DNA of 5,567 nucleotides from the NCBI GenBank assembly GCA_018055865.1, contig JAGPGR010000143.1, forward strand, positions 1 to 5,567. Direction: 5' to 3'. The first letter of the stretch is position 1. Every line of letters begins with the position of its first letter. The position numbers and the translations under genes are program-made. Below, piece by piece: positions 1 through 5,567 of this stretch. Origin of the DNA: Paludibacteraceae bacterium (GTDB lineage: Bacteria; Bacteroidota; Bacteroidia; Bacteroidales; Paludibacteraceae). The notes below the pieces were generated by a model. It was not told where the DNA came from and did not search any database. It saw nothing but the letters and a program-made list of their open reading frames with translations.

Positions 1-1279
1 GCTCGGAGTAGGCATTGGCCAGTTCTTTGCCGTTCACCATCAGCTCAAAGCGTTCGGTGAGTTCGGAATTGGTGCGGTGAAGTTTACAGAGCGGGCTCAT
101 TTCGCGTGGATAATCAGTGATGAAGGTGGGCTGAATGTAATTTCCTTCGCATTTTGCTCCGAAAATCTCGTCAATCAGTTTCCCTTTGCCCATGGTGTCG
201 TTTACTTCGATATCCAGCTTTTTACACACCTCAAAAAGCTGTTCCTCGTTCATGCCGTTGATGTCGATGCCGGTAAATTCCCGGATGGAATCAATCATGG
301 ATATGCGTTTGTAAGGCGTTTTGAAATTGATCATGTTTTCGCCCACCTTTACCAGGGTGGTTCCGTTCACATCCAGTGCTATTTTTTCGAGCATATTTTC
401 GGTGAATGTCATCATCCAGTTGTAGTCCTTGTAAGCTACATAAATTTCCATGGCTGTAAATTCCGGATTGTGCGTACGGTCCATTCCTTCGTTGCGGAAG
501 TTTTTGGAGAATTCGTACACTCCTTCAAATCCGCCCACAATAAGACGTTTCAGGTAAAGTTCGTCGGCTATGCGCAGGTAAAGTGGTATGTCCAGTGCGT
601 TGTGGTGAGTGGTAAACGGACGTGCGGCAGCGCCGCCGGGTATAGCCTGGAGAATAGGTGTTTCCACCTCAATGTAATCCTGCGCATTGAAATAATCGCG
701 CATGGACTGATACACGCGTGTACGTTTGATAAAAATATCTTTCACACCTTCGTTCACCACCAGATCCACATACCGCTGCCGGTAGCGCTGCTCCGGATCT
801 TCGAATGCATCGTAGGCCACTCCATCCTTGTATTTTACTATTGGCAGCGGCCTGAGCGATTTACTCAGCACCGTAAGTTCACGGGCATGAACACTGATTT
901 CACCCATCTGGGTTCGGAACACAAACCCTTTGATACCTACAAAATCGCCTATGTCGAGCAGTTTTTTGAAAACCGTGTTGTACATCTCGGGTTGCGCTTC
1001 CGTGTTAATATCATCGCGGCTTATATACACCTGAATGCGTCCTTTGCTGTCCTGAAGTTCAATAAAGGAAGCCTTGCCCATAATTCGGCGGCTCATGATT
1101 CTTCCGGCTATGCAAACTTCCCGTTTGGGTTCCTGTTCGTCGCTGAAGGAAGCTTTTATTTCAGATGAAAAAGCGTTGGTTGGATACTCCGCTGCAGGGT
1201 AGGGGTCGATGCCCATGTTGCGCAACTCGCTCAGACTCTGGCGCCTGAACAGTTCTTGTTCGCTTAATTCTAAACTCAT
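1..1279 (-). CDS. lysS: Lysyl-tRNA synthetase, class II (3' end cut by window)
   Basis: Cytoplasmic enzyme that activates lysine with ATP and charges tRNA-Lys. The minus strand from 1279 reads open for 426 codons to the window edge with no stop. Residues about 55-140 form the N-terminal OB-fold anticodon-binding domain (AGRIMSRRIMGKASFIELQD, 58-77). A linker with LRPLPIVKYKDG (142-153) and DPEQRYRQRYVDL (161-173) leads into the class II core. Motif 1 is around 203-222 (VETPILQAIPGGAAARPF) and motif 2 around 255-280 (YEFSKNFRNEG, then THNPEFTAMEIY). The visible part ends at VNGKELANAYSE (415-426), so motif 3 lies outside. The family runs from about 500 to nearly 580 residues, so roughly 80-150 residues are missing only because of the window. 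Start chosen because MSLELSEQELFRRQSLSELR, followed by MGIDPYPAAEY, matches the conserved N-terminus of Bacteroidota LysS. No frameshift or missing key residue is seen. It lies 305 bp after the CotH-family gene on the same strand but behind a terminator, so it probably has its own promoter. Confidence 0.97.
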   Translation of the reverse strand, partial: MSLELSEQELFRRQSLSELRNMGIDPYPAAEYPTNAFSSEIKASFSDEQEPKREVCIAGRIMSRRIMGKASFIELQDSKGRIQVYISRDDINTEAQPEMYNTVFKKLLDIGDFVGIKGFVFRTQMGEISVHARELTVLSKSLRPLPIVKYKDGVAYDAFEDPEQRYRQRYVDLVVNEGVKDIFIKRTRVYQSMRDYFNAQDYIEVETPILQAIPGGAAARPFTTHHNALDIPLYLRIADELYLKRLIVGGFEGVYEFSKNFRNEGMDRTHNPEFTAMEIYVAYKDYNWMMTFTENMLEKIALDVNGTTLVKVGENMINFKTPYKRISMIDSIREFTGIDINGMNEEQLFEVCKKLDIEVNDTMGKGKLIDEIFGAKCEGNYIQPTFITDYPREMSPLCKLHRTNSELTERFELMVNGKELANAYSE

Positions 1280-1307
1280 TGTTAGTCGATTCTGTTAATT
1301 AAGTTTA

Positions 1308-1358
1308 TTAGTCAATTAGCCAATTAGTTAATTCGTTGATTAGTCTGTTATCTATTAG
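1308..1358. repeat. Degenerate tandem 8-bp repeat in the lysS leader
   Basis: The word TTAG recurs at 1308, 1316, 1324, 1340 and 1355, at steps of 8, 8, 16 and 15 bases. Cut into octamers from 1312 the sequence reads TCAATTAG, CCAATTAG, TTAATTCG, TTGATTAG. The array lies in the predicted 5' untranslated leader of lysS, about 30 bases before the start codon. No function is known to me. It may be slipped-strand low-complexity sequence or part of the same repeat element as the adjacent hairpin. Confidence 0.55.
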
Positions 1359-1366
1359 TTGGTAAT

Positions 1367-1431
1367 CCAAACATTCAAACATTCTTAAGTCCCCTTTTGG
1401 GGCATTTAGGGGGCCAAACATCCAAATATTT
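1367..1431. repeat. GC-rich hairpin between two 18-bp direct repeats, probable dispersed repeat element
   Basis: CCAAACATTCAAACATTC (1367-1384) and CCAAACATCCAAATATTT (1414-1431) match at 15 of 18 positions in the same orientation. Between them lies a compact hairpin, CCCC-TTTT-GGGG (1391-1402), followed by CATTTA and GGGGG (1403-1413). Short elements of this form (AAGTCCCC, TTTAGGGG with a small hairpin) are, to my recollection, frequent between genes in Bacteroidota genomes; that part is not shown by this window. The element stands out as a GC island in AT-rich sequence and would lie within the lysS leader RNA if the promoter at 1448-1455 is used. Confidence 0.6.
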
Positions 1432-1447
1432 AACCCTAAACGGACTG

Positions 1448-1455
1448 CAAAGTTA
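1448..1455 (-). promoter_or_regulatory. Probable lysS promoter, -7 element
   Basis: The minus strand reads TAACTTTGC, a full match to the Bacteroidota -7 consensus TAnnTTTG with the favoured C after it. No TTTG is present 19-21 bases upstream, so the -33 element is weak or absent. Transcription from here would give a leader of about 160 nt containing the hairpin element and the octamer array. It lies downstream of the terminator of the preceding gene, as expected for independent transcription of lysS. Confidence 0.5.
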
Positions 1456-1530
1456 CAAAAAAAGTGTGAAAATTTCAGCTCATACTTATTTATTCACGTC
1501 AACGCTTGTTTTTAAGTGTCTTAAATGGAT

Positions 1531-1566
1531 AAAAAAAGAGAGTATTCTTTCAGGATACTCTCTTTC
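1531..1566 (-). terminator. Factor-independent terminator of the CotH-family gene
   Basis: AAAGAGAGTAT (1535-1545) pairs perfectly with ATACTCTCTTT (1555-1565), an 11-bp stem extended inward by a T-G wobble and a C-G pair, with a 5-base loop (1548-1552). On the minus strand the stem runs into a stretch of seven T (complement of 1531-1537). It begins about 20 bases after the stop codon at 1585. Stem, loop and U-tract all fit an intrinsic terminator, which would insulate lysS from the upstream gene. Confidence 0.9.
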
Positions 1567-1584
1567 ATGAAGTACTAATTCGTT

Positions 1585-3816
1585 TTACTCTTTGATTATT
1601 TTACTTGTCAGCTGTTTACCATTGTCCAGTGTAATATTTACAATGTACATACCGCGCGGTAATGGCGCTGTTTCCACAGAAATAATTTCAGTGTTGGGTT
1701 GAATGTCAACCACGTGTTGTCCGATAGAATTTAGCAGCACTATTCGTTTCATTTTATCACCTGCCTCAATGGTCAGTTCATGCTGTACCGGATTTGGGTA
1801 AACCCGTAGACTGACTTCAGCACTCATATCTGAAATGGCTGTGGACTGACCCACCATATTGGCATCCAGCCAGGCAAGCCGGGTAGTTATCCAGTTTTTG
1901 AACTTGGTAATATCTCCCGCAAATGTAGTTGGCTGATAGTCAATCTCGGGTGCCCCGACGTTTTTCCCCAGTGTTTTCCATTTTTTCTCATGACGTATCT
2001 GGGCTTCTGCAAGCAGATTGGCTACTGAGTCAATGTAATTATTGATGAAGGATTGGCTCAGAATGGTTTTACGCAAAGTGAAATACCTGTCGTTGATGGC
2101 ATTGGCAAAATACGGATCCTGCAGCATTCTTACCTCCCAGGAAGGAGGTGTCGGCGAAACGTTACATTCGTTTATTTTGTATGCCCAGCCGGTACCGTTT
2201 GTATTACTCAGAAAATAACAATCATTCATGTTTTTCCAGGCCCAGTCGTAATCCCATACCGGACCGGAATAAATTTTCATGTCCTTGCTGTCTTTGTCTT
2301 TGTAGAAAAAACGGCTTTTCTTGTAAGCATCCACATTTCTCGACAATTCGCCAATGATGAAATAATCAACAAATGAACTGACGTCGAGATATTTGCGGTA
2401 ACCATTTACCGGATCTTTGAAATTGGCTCCGTAAAGCGCTGATTCTACTGTGTTTACGTGATTTTTGATATACTCTTTCTGGGCATCTATCAGGTCGGTA
2501 GCTTTTGGCACATGATACACAAATCTTACTTTTCCTCCCGGACGATTGACAGGAGAGTAACTGCTTGTCCAGTAAGTGCCGTATCCATCGTCATAGTCTG
2601 TTTTGAAAATATAACCGCCTGTCACGTCATCGCCCGCATCGTCCAGCATGGTGAGTTTGGCTATATTTACCCGGGAAGGCTTGCCTTGCTTTATCTTTTC
2701 TCCATATAGGTAAATGCCCTGATACTGGTCGTTCATTACTACTTCACAATGTCTCATCCTGGGTGCGTAATGTCCCATTTTTCTGAATAATTCAAAAGCC
2801 AGGGTATTTCGCATATACACCTTGTCGTTGTAGTTGGAGAGCAATACCCAGTCATTGTCGGCAGGCATACCGAGCAACGAAACGTTCAGATTGGCTCCTG
2901 TCATGTCGCGTGTTTCCAGTCCGTAGGGTTTTTGCGGAAAACCGGCAGAAGAAGCACCCCTTATTTCGATTCCGATTTTACCATCATACACATTGCCCGG
3001 ATCTGACAGATAGTTCGGGGACTTGTCATCGTGAAAAATGATTTTCATGTCGGCCGGAATTTTGGGTTCGTCAATAATTGAAGCACCATTGGTGTTGATC
3101 ACAACTACAGGAAGATTGGATGACGTAAAATCGGGAGTAATTCCCGATAAATCGGGCTCAACAAACCAGGAAGGTGTAGGCCTGAAAATAACAGAAGCAT
3201 CCCGAATGGCAAACGAAAGATACGCATTGGATGACATATCGGATGATGTGTAAGAACTGTTGTGTACCTGAATAGCTAAAACATTCTGCCCGGGTTTCAG
3301 ACAAGTGCGAAGTGTGGCTTTGGATATCAGAAAACTCTCGGGCGACCCGCCGGCATACATGGTGGCCTCATGATTCGCCCCAAGTTGATTGAATGCCGGA
3401 TTATCACCTTTGACCCCGATGCCCAACCGTGCAATTTCGATGTCGTTGATATAGGCTACAAAAGCATCGTCTACATCCATTTGGAGATATCCGAATGAAA
3501 TTTTACTGGTGTCAGGGATGTTGATTTTGATCCGAAGGTACACAGATGGAGGATACTGATAAGCTGGAGCTGCATCCTGTTCGATGTTGGTATTATCATC
3601 GTCGTCGCCATATCCGAATCCGCCCTGACCTGACTTCCAGAGTGAATCGTCAAAATTCAGTTGACGCCACAGATCATTTGGTTCGGATTTTCCGGAGAAA
3701 TATTTCCACATGTCATTGTTGAATACAGCCGTTTCCCAATGATGAATTGTCTGAGCAATGCCGGAGAAAACGATGGTAAGCATAAAAAAAAACAATATGC
3801 CAACGTGTTTTTTCAT
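1585..3816 (-). CDS. Secreted CotH-family kinase-like protein with type IX secretion sorting domain
   Basis: 743 residues. The start at 3816 is preferred over an in-frame ATG at 3873 because it opens directly on a signal peptide (MKKHVGILFFF, hydrophobic to about 21, ending FSGIAQ), and because the upstream ATG would overlap the predicted promoter. Residues about 24-209 look like a beta-sandwich, jelly-roll type module (WKSGQGGFGYGDDDDN, 60-75; MDVDDAFVAYINDIEIARL, 113-131). The CotH kinase-like domain follows (about 236-650): RGASSAGFPQKPYGLETRD (286-304), DWVLLSNYNDKVYMRN (322-337), GIYLYGEKIKQGKPSRVNI (367-385), SRNVDAYKKSRFFYKDKD (492-509) and GPVWDYDWAWKN (518-529). Acidic residues of the last two segments (D496, D522, D524) are likely nucleotide or metal ligands. 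The C-terminus from about 668 is a type A sorting domain: LRVYPNPVQHELTI (670-683), LPRGMYIVNI (719-728), ending KIIKE. CotH of Bacillus is a spore-coat protein kinase; the substrate here is unknown. The product is expected at the cell surface or released. It is a single-gene unit with its own promoter and terminator. Confidence 0.93.
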   Translation of the reverse strand: MKKHVGILFFFMLTIVFSGIAQTIHHWETAVFNNDMWKYFSGKSEPNDLWRQLNFDDSLWKSGQGGFGYGDDDDNTNIEQDAAPAYQYPPSVYLRIKINIPDTSKISFGYLQMDVDDAFVAYINDIEIARLGIGVKGDNPAFNQLGANHEATMYAGGSPESFLISKATLRTCLKPGQNVLAIQVHNSSYTSSDMSSNAYLSFAIRDASVIFRPTPSWFVEPDLSGITPDFTSSNLPVVVINTNGASIIDEPKIPADMKIIFHDDKSPNYLSDPGNVYDGKIGIEIRGASSAGFPQKPYGLETRDMTGANLNVSLLGMPADNDWVLLSNYNDKVYMRNTLAFELFRKMGHYAPRMRHCEVVMNDQYQGIYLYGEKIKQGKPSRVNIAKLTMLDDAGDDVTGGYIFKTDYDDGYGTYWTSSYSPVNRPGGKVRFVYHVPKATDLIDAQKEYIKNHVNTVESALYGANFKDPVNGYRKYLDVSSFVDYFIIGELSRNVDAYKKSRFFYKDKDSKDMKIYSGPVWDYDWAWKNMNDCYFLSNTNGTGWAYKINECNVSPTPPSWEVRMLQDPYFANAINDRYFTLRKTILSQSFINNYIDSVANLLAEAQIRHEKKWKTLGKNVGAPEIDYQPTTFAGDITKFKNWITTRLAWLDANMVGQSTAISDMSAEVSLRVYPNPVQHELTIEAGDKMKRIVLLNSIGQHVVDIQPNTEIISVETAPLPRGMYIVNITLDNGKQLTSKIIKE

Positions 3817-3845
3817 AGTAAAATAAATAGTGATAGACAGGTTAA

Positions 3846-3864
3846 AATTGTGGTGACCACAATT
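3846..3864. promoter_or_regulatory. Perfect dyad at the CotH-gene transcription start: operator or 5' hairpin
   Basis: AATTGTGGT (3846-3854) and ACCACAATT (3856-3864) are perfect inverted 9-bp arms around one central base. The dyad begins within a few bases of the predicted transcription start, directly after the -7 element at 3871-3878. It could be the operator of a dimeric repressor blocking transcription start, or a stem-loop at the very 5' end of the mRNA (7-bp stem, 5-base loop) that protects it. The sequence does not decide between these. Confidence 0.55.
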
Positions 3865-3870
3865 CAGGTG

Positions 3871-3902
3871 CAAATATACTCATTTTATGAAAAGCTGACA
3901 AA
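3871..3902 (-). promoter_or_regulatory. Bacteroidota-type promoter of the CotH-family gene
   Basis: On the minus strand TTTG (3899-3902) is followed after exactly 20 bases by TATATTTG (3871-3878), with C next. This fits the -33/-7 pattern of the primary sigma factor of Bacteroidota in both boxes and spacing. The predicted transcription start is about 3864-3867, giving a leader of about 50 nt before the ATG at 3816. Its position also argues against the upstream ATG at 3873, which falls inside the -7 box. Confidence 0.75.
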
Positions 3903-3984
3903 TCTAACCAAACATATAACACGTTTGAGTTGTAGTTTTGTGAAAAATTCATTTTTCATACCTCAATGGTATTCTTTTTATTTG

Positions 3985-3993
3985 TAAATTTGC
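3985..3993 (+). promoter_or_regulatory. Probable -7 element for the kinase-RapZ fusion gene
   Basis: TAAATTTGC matches the Bacteroidota -7 consensus with the trailing C. It would place the transcription start near 3998 and give a leader of about 30 nt before the ATG at 4029. No TTTG is found 19-21 bases upstream, so the -33 box is weak. The element overlaps a 10-bp palindrome, ATTTGCAAAT (3988-3997). A second match, TAGTTTTG (3933-3940), also lacks a -33 box and is further away. Confidence 0.5.
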
Positions 3994-4028
3994 AAATCTT
4001 ACTAAAAAGGAAAATCAAAATTTATACA

Positions 4029-5456
4029 ATGCCCTCATTAAAAGAACTTTTCAAAAAAGCTACCGGTTCGAATGCCGATACAGAAGTCAGACTGACCGTA
4101 TCCGGCTCCAACAGAAAATATTTCCGTTTGGAAAATAAAGATATTTCGTTGATTGGTGTGGTGGGAACTTCGGCCGAAGAGAACTATGCCTTTATAGAAA
4201 TGTCCAAACATTTCAGGTCTAAGGGATTGCCCGTTCCTGAATTTATTATCAAATCCGATGATAATCTGATGTATCTTCAGGAAGACCTCGGTAATACGGT
4301 GCTTTTTGATTATTTGAGAAAAGGCAGACTGACACGGGTATTCAGCTCGGACGAAAAAGAATTGCTGCACAAAACGATGCACATGCTGGCCAAAATTCAA
4401 ATGAAAGGGGCTGAAGATTTTGATTTTTCCATTTGCTATCCGCAGCCCGAGTTCAACAAACGTTCGGTGCTTTGGGATTTTAATTATTTCAAATACTGTT
4501 TTCTGAAAGCAACGGGGCTGGAATTTCAGGAAAATCGCCTGGAAGACGATTTTGACCGCTTTGCCGACAAATTACTGGAGGCACCGATCGATTGTTTTAT
4601 GTACCGCGATTTTCAAAGCCGCAATGTGATGATAAAAGACGGTAATCCCTACTTTATCGATTATCAGGGCGGCCGAAGAGGACCGGTCTATTACGATGTG
4701 GCTTCGTTTCTCTGGCAGGCCAAAGCTCAGTATGGAGCCGACCTGCGCGGGGAGTTGCTGGAAACCTACATCCGGTCGCTCAGCGAGCATAAAGAGGTCA
4801 ACATTGCCGAATTCAGAGTAATGCTCGATCATTTTGTGCTTTTCCGTCTGCTTCAGGTGCTGGGTGCGTATGGTTTCAGGGGCTATTTTGAGAAAAAACC
4901 GCATTTCCTGCAAAGTATACCCTATGCGCTCGAAAATCTGCGCGAAGTGATGGATCACTGCAATTTCAATCAATTCCCTTACCTGATGAAGGTATTGAAA
5001 GAAATGGCAGCCCTCAAGCAATTTCAGGAAGTGAATCTGGATAAACCCCTGGTTGTAACCATATATAGTTTTTCCTATAAAAAAGGAGTTCCGAATGATG
5101 ATTCCGGAAACGGTGGTGGATTTGTGTTCGATTGCAGAGCTGTGAATAATCCCGGAAAATACGAACGCTTCCAGTCGCTCAACGGACTGGATGCACCGGT
5201 CATTCAATTTCTGGAAGAAGACGGTGAAATACTGAAACTGCTCGATAACGCCTATTCCATGGTCGATACTTCGGTAAAAAGATATATGGACCGAAAATTT
5301 ACCAATCTGATGGTTTCTTTCGGATGCACGGGCGGACAACACCGTTCGGTTTACTCGGCTCAAAAAATGGCCGAACATATAAGCCGAAAATTTGGTATAG
5401 AAGTAAATCTGGTTCACCGGGAGCAGAACCTCGAGCAACGATTCGAAAGACGGTAA
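4029..5456 (+). CDS. AmgK-like sugar kinase (APH fold) fused to a RapZ C-terminal domain
   Basis: 475 residues, cytoplasmic, no signal peptide or membrane segment. Start at 4029 (MPSLKELFKKATG) is chosen over an in-frame ATG at 3966 because the latter lies upstream of the probable promoter and adds residues unlike the family. Residues 1 to about 330 form an aminoglycoside-phosphotransferase-type kinase: nucleotide-loop region SGSNRKYFRLE (25-35), LQEDLGNT (83-90), catalytic loop YRDFQSRNVMI (192-202) with D194 and N199, and metal-binding FIDYQGGRRGPVYYDVASF (209-227) with D211. The RDFxSRN and IDYQ...GPxxYD pattern resembles AmgK, the anomeric MurNAc/GlcNAc kinase of peptidoglycan recycling. 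Residues about 340-465 match the C-terminal domain of RapZ/YvcJ: YSFSYKKGVP (346-355), GFVFDCRAVNNPGKY (364-378), LNGLDAP (384-390), FGCTGGQHRSVYSAQKMAEH (431-450) and VHRE (462-465). The usual RapZ N-terminal P-loop NTPase (Walker A) is absent; the APH kinase takes its place. In E. coli this RapZ domain senses glucosamine-6-phosphate and binds small RNAs. A role in amino-sugar or cell-wall metabolism is inferred; the sugar substrate is not proved. Confidence 0.9.
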   Translation: MPSLKELFKKATGSNADTEVRLTVSGSNRKYFRLENKDISLIGVVGTSAEENYAFIEMSKHFRSKGLPVPEFIIKSDDNLMYLQEDLGNTVLFDYLRKGRLTRVFSSDEKELLHKTMHMLAKIQMKGAEDFDFSICYPQPEFNKRSVLWDFNYFKYCFLKATGLEFQENRLEDDFDRFADKLLEAPIDCFMYRDFQSRNVMIKDGNPYFIDYQGGRRGPVYYDVASFLWQAKAQYGADLRGELLETYIRSLSEHKEVNIAEFRVMLDHFVLFRLLQVLGAYGFRGYFEKKPHFLQSIPYALENLREVMDHCNFNQFPYLMKVLKEMAALKQFQEVNLDKPLVVTIYSFSYKKGVPNDDSGNGGGFVFDCRAVNNPGKYERFQSLNGLDAPVIQFLEEDGEILKLLDNAYSMVDTSVKRYMDRKFTNLMVSFGCTGGQHRSVYSAQKMAEHISRKFGIEVNLVHREQNLEQRFERR

Positions 5457-5567
5457 AACAACCCACTCAGCACCTTGCAACACTTTGCATGATGTTAATT
5501 TGTATCATTTCAGCATGATTTAATCTTTTTTGGCAGCAGATTATACTTTATTTATCCGGTTCATTCT

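Larger units (their letters stand above)
1280..1584. other. Non-coding spacer between the CotH-family gene and lysS
   Basis: This 305-bp AT-rich stretch contains no convincing gene. In the direction of transcription (minus) it carries a factor-independent terminator next to the upstream stop codon, then a Bacteroidota-type -7 element, a GC-rich hairpin between two direct repeats, and a degenerate 8-bp repeat array running almost to the lysS start. Each is listed separately. The part from 1456 to 1530 shows only a short inverted repeat (TTTAAG-TGT-CTTAAA, 1512-1526) of no clear meaning. Confidence 0.8.

Noticed and set aside
77..1168. 363-codon open frame on the plus strand
   Set aside because: It lies wholly antisense to lysS, whose protein sequence is clearly recognisable; the plus-strand translation resembles no family and is a shadow frame.
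1280..1455. T-box or lysine riboswitch in the lysS leader
   Set aside because: There is no T-box consensus, no anti-terminator pair and no lysine riboswitch core; the leader is repeat sequence with one small hairpin.
1512..1526. TTTAAG-TGT-CTTAAA inverted repeat
   Set aside because: Six AT-rich pairs and a 3-base loop are too weak for a terminator and can arise by chance in this composition.
3817..3873. 19-residue N-terminal extension of the CotH-family protein (ATG at 3873)
   Set aside because: It would put charged and polar residues before a clean signal peptide, and its ATG lies within the predicted -7 promoter box.
3966..4028. 21-residue N-terminal extension of the kinase-RapZ protein (ATG at 3966)
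   Set aside because: It lies upstream of the likely promoter and reads as AT-rich intergenic sequence; the 4029 start fits the domain boundary.
4572..5483. 303-codon open frame on the minus strand
   Set aside because: It is antisense to the kinase-RapZ fusion, whose conserved motifs lie in the plus frame; the translation shows no domain.
1..5567. CRISPR array, insertion sequence, tRNA or rRNA gene
   Set aside because: No regularly spaced identical repeats, no transposase, no terminal inverted repeats and no tRNA or rRNA signatures were seen.

Overview
The window comes from a member of the Bacteroidota. Four independent signs agree: a lysyl-tRNA synthetase with the sequence style of that phylum; an exported protein ending in a type IX secretion (Por) sorting domain; -7 promoter elements of the Bacteroidota type (TAnnTTTG) upstream of all three genes, with no clear Shine-Dalgarno sequences; and a kinase-RapZ fusion whose architecture I associate with this phylum. 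I cannot place it more finely from the sequence.

Layout. Positions 1-1279 (minus strand) hold the N-terminal 426 codons of lysS; its 3' end lies outside the window. Positions 1280-1584 are non-coding. Read in the minus direction they contain the terminator of the gene upstream (1531-1566), a -7 element (1448-1455), a GC-rich hairpin flanked by direct repeats (1367-1431) and a degenerate 8-bp repeat array (about 1308-1358), the last two in the predicted lysS leader. Positions 1585-3816 (minus) encode a secreted CotH-family kinase-like protein. Positions 3817-4028 form a divergent intergenic region with a near-consensus promoter for the CotH gene, a perfect 9-bp-arm dyad at its predicted transcription start, and a -7 element for the plus-strand gene. 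Positions 4029-5456 (plus) encode a fusion of an AmgK-like sugar kinase (aminoglycoside phosphotransferase fold) with the C-terminal domain of RapZ. Positions 5457-5567 show no gene.

The three genes do not form one pathway. LysS is housekeeping translation. The CotH protein is transcribed toward lysS but is separated from it by a strong terminator. The fusion gene is transcribed divergently and is the most interesting item: it joins a domain resembling a peptidoglycan-recycling amino-sugar kinase to a domain which, in enterobacterial RapZ, senses glucosamine-6-phosphate and binds RNA. This suggests, by inference only, a self-contained amino-sugar kinase and sensor in cell-wall metabolism.
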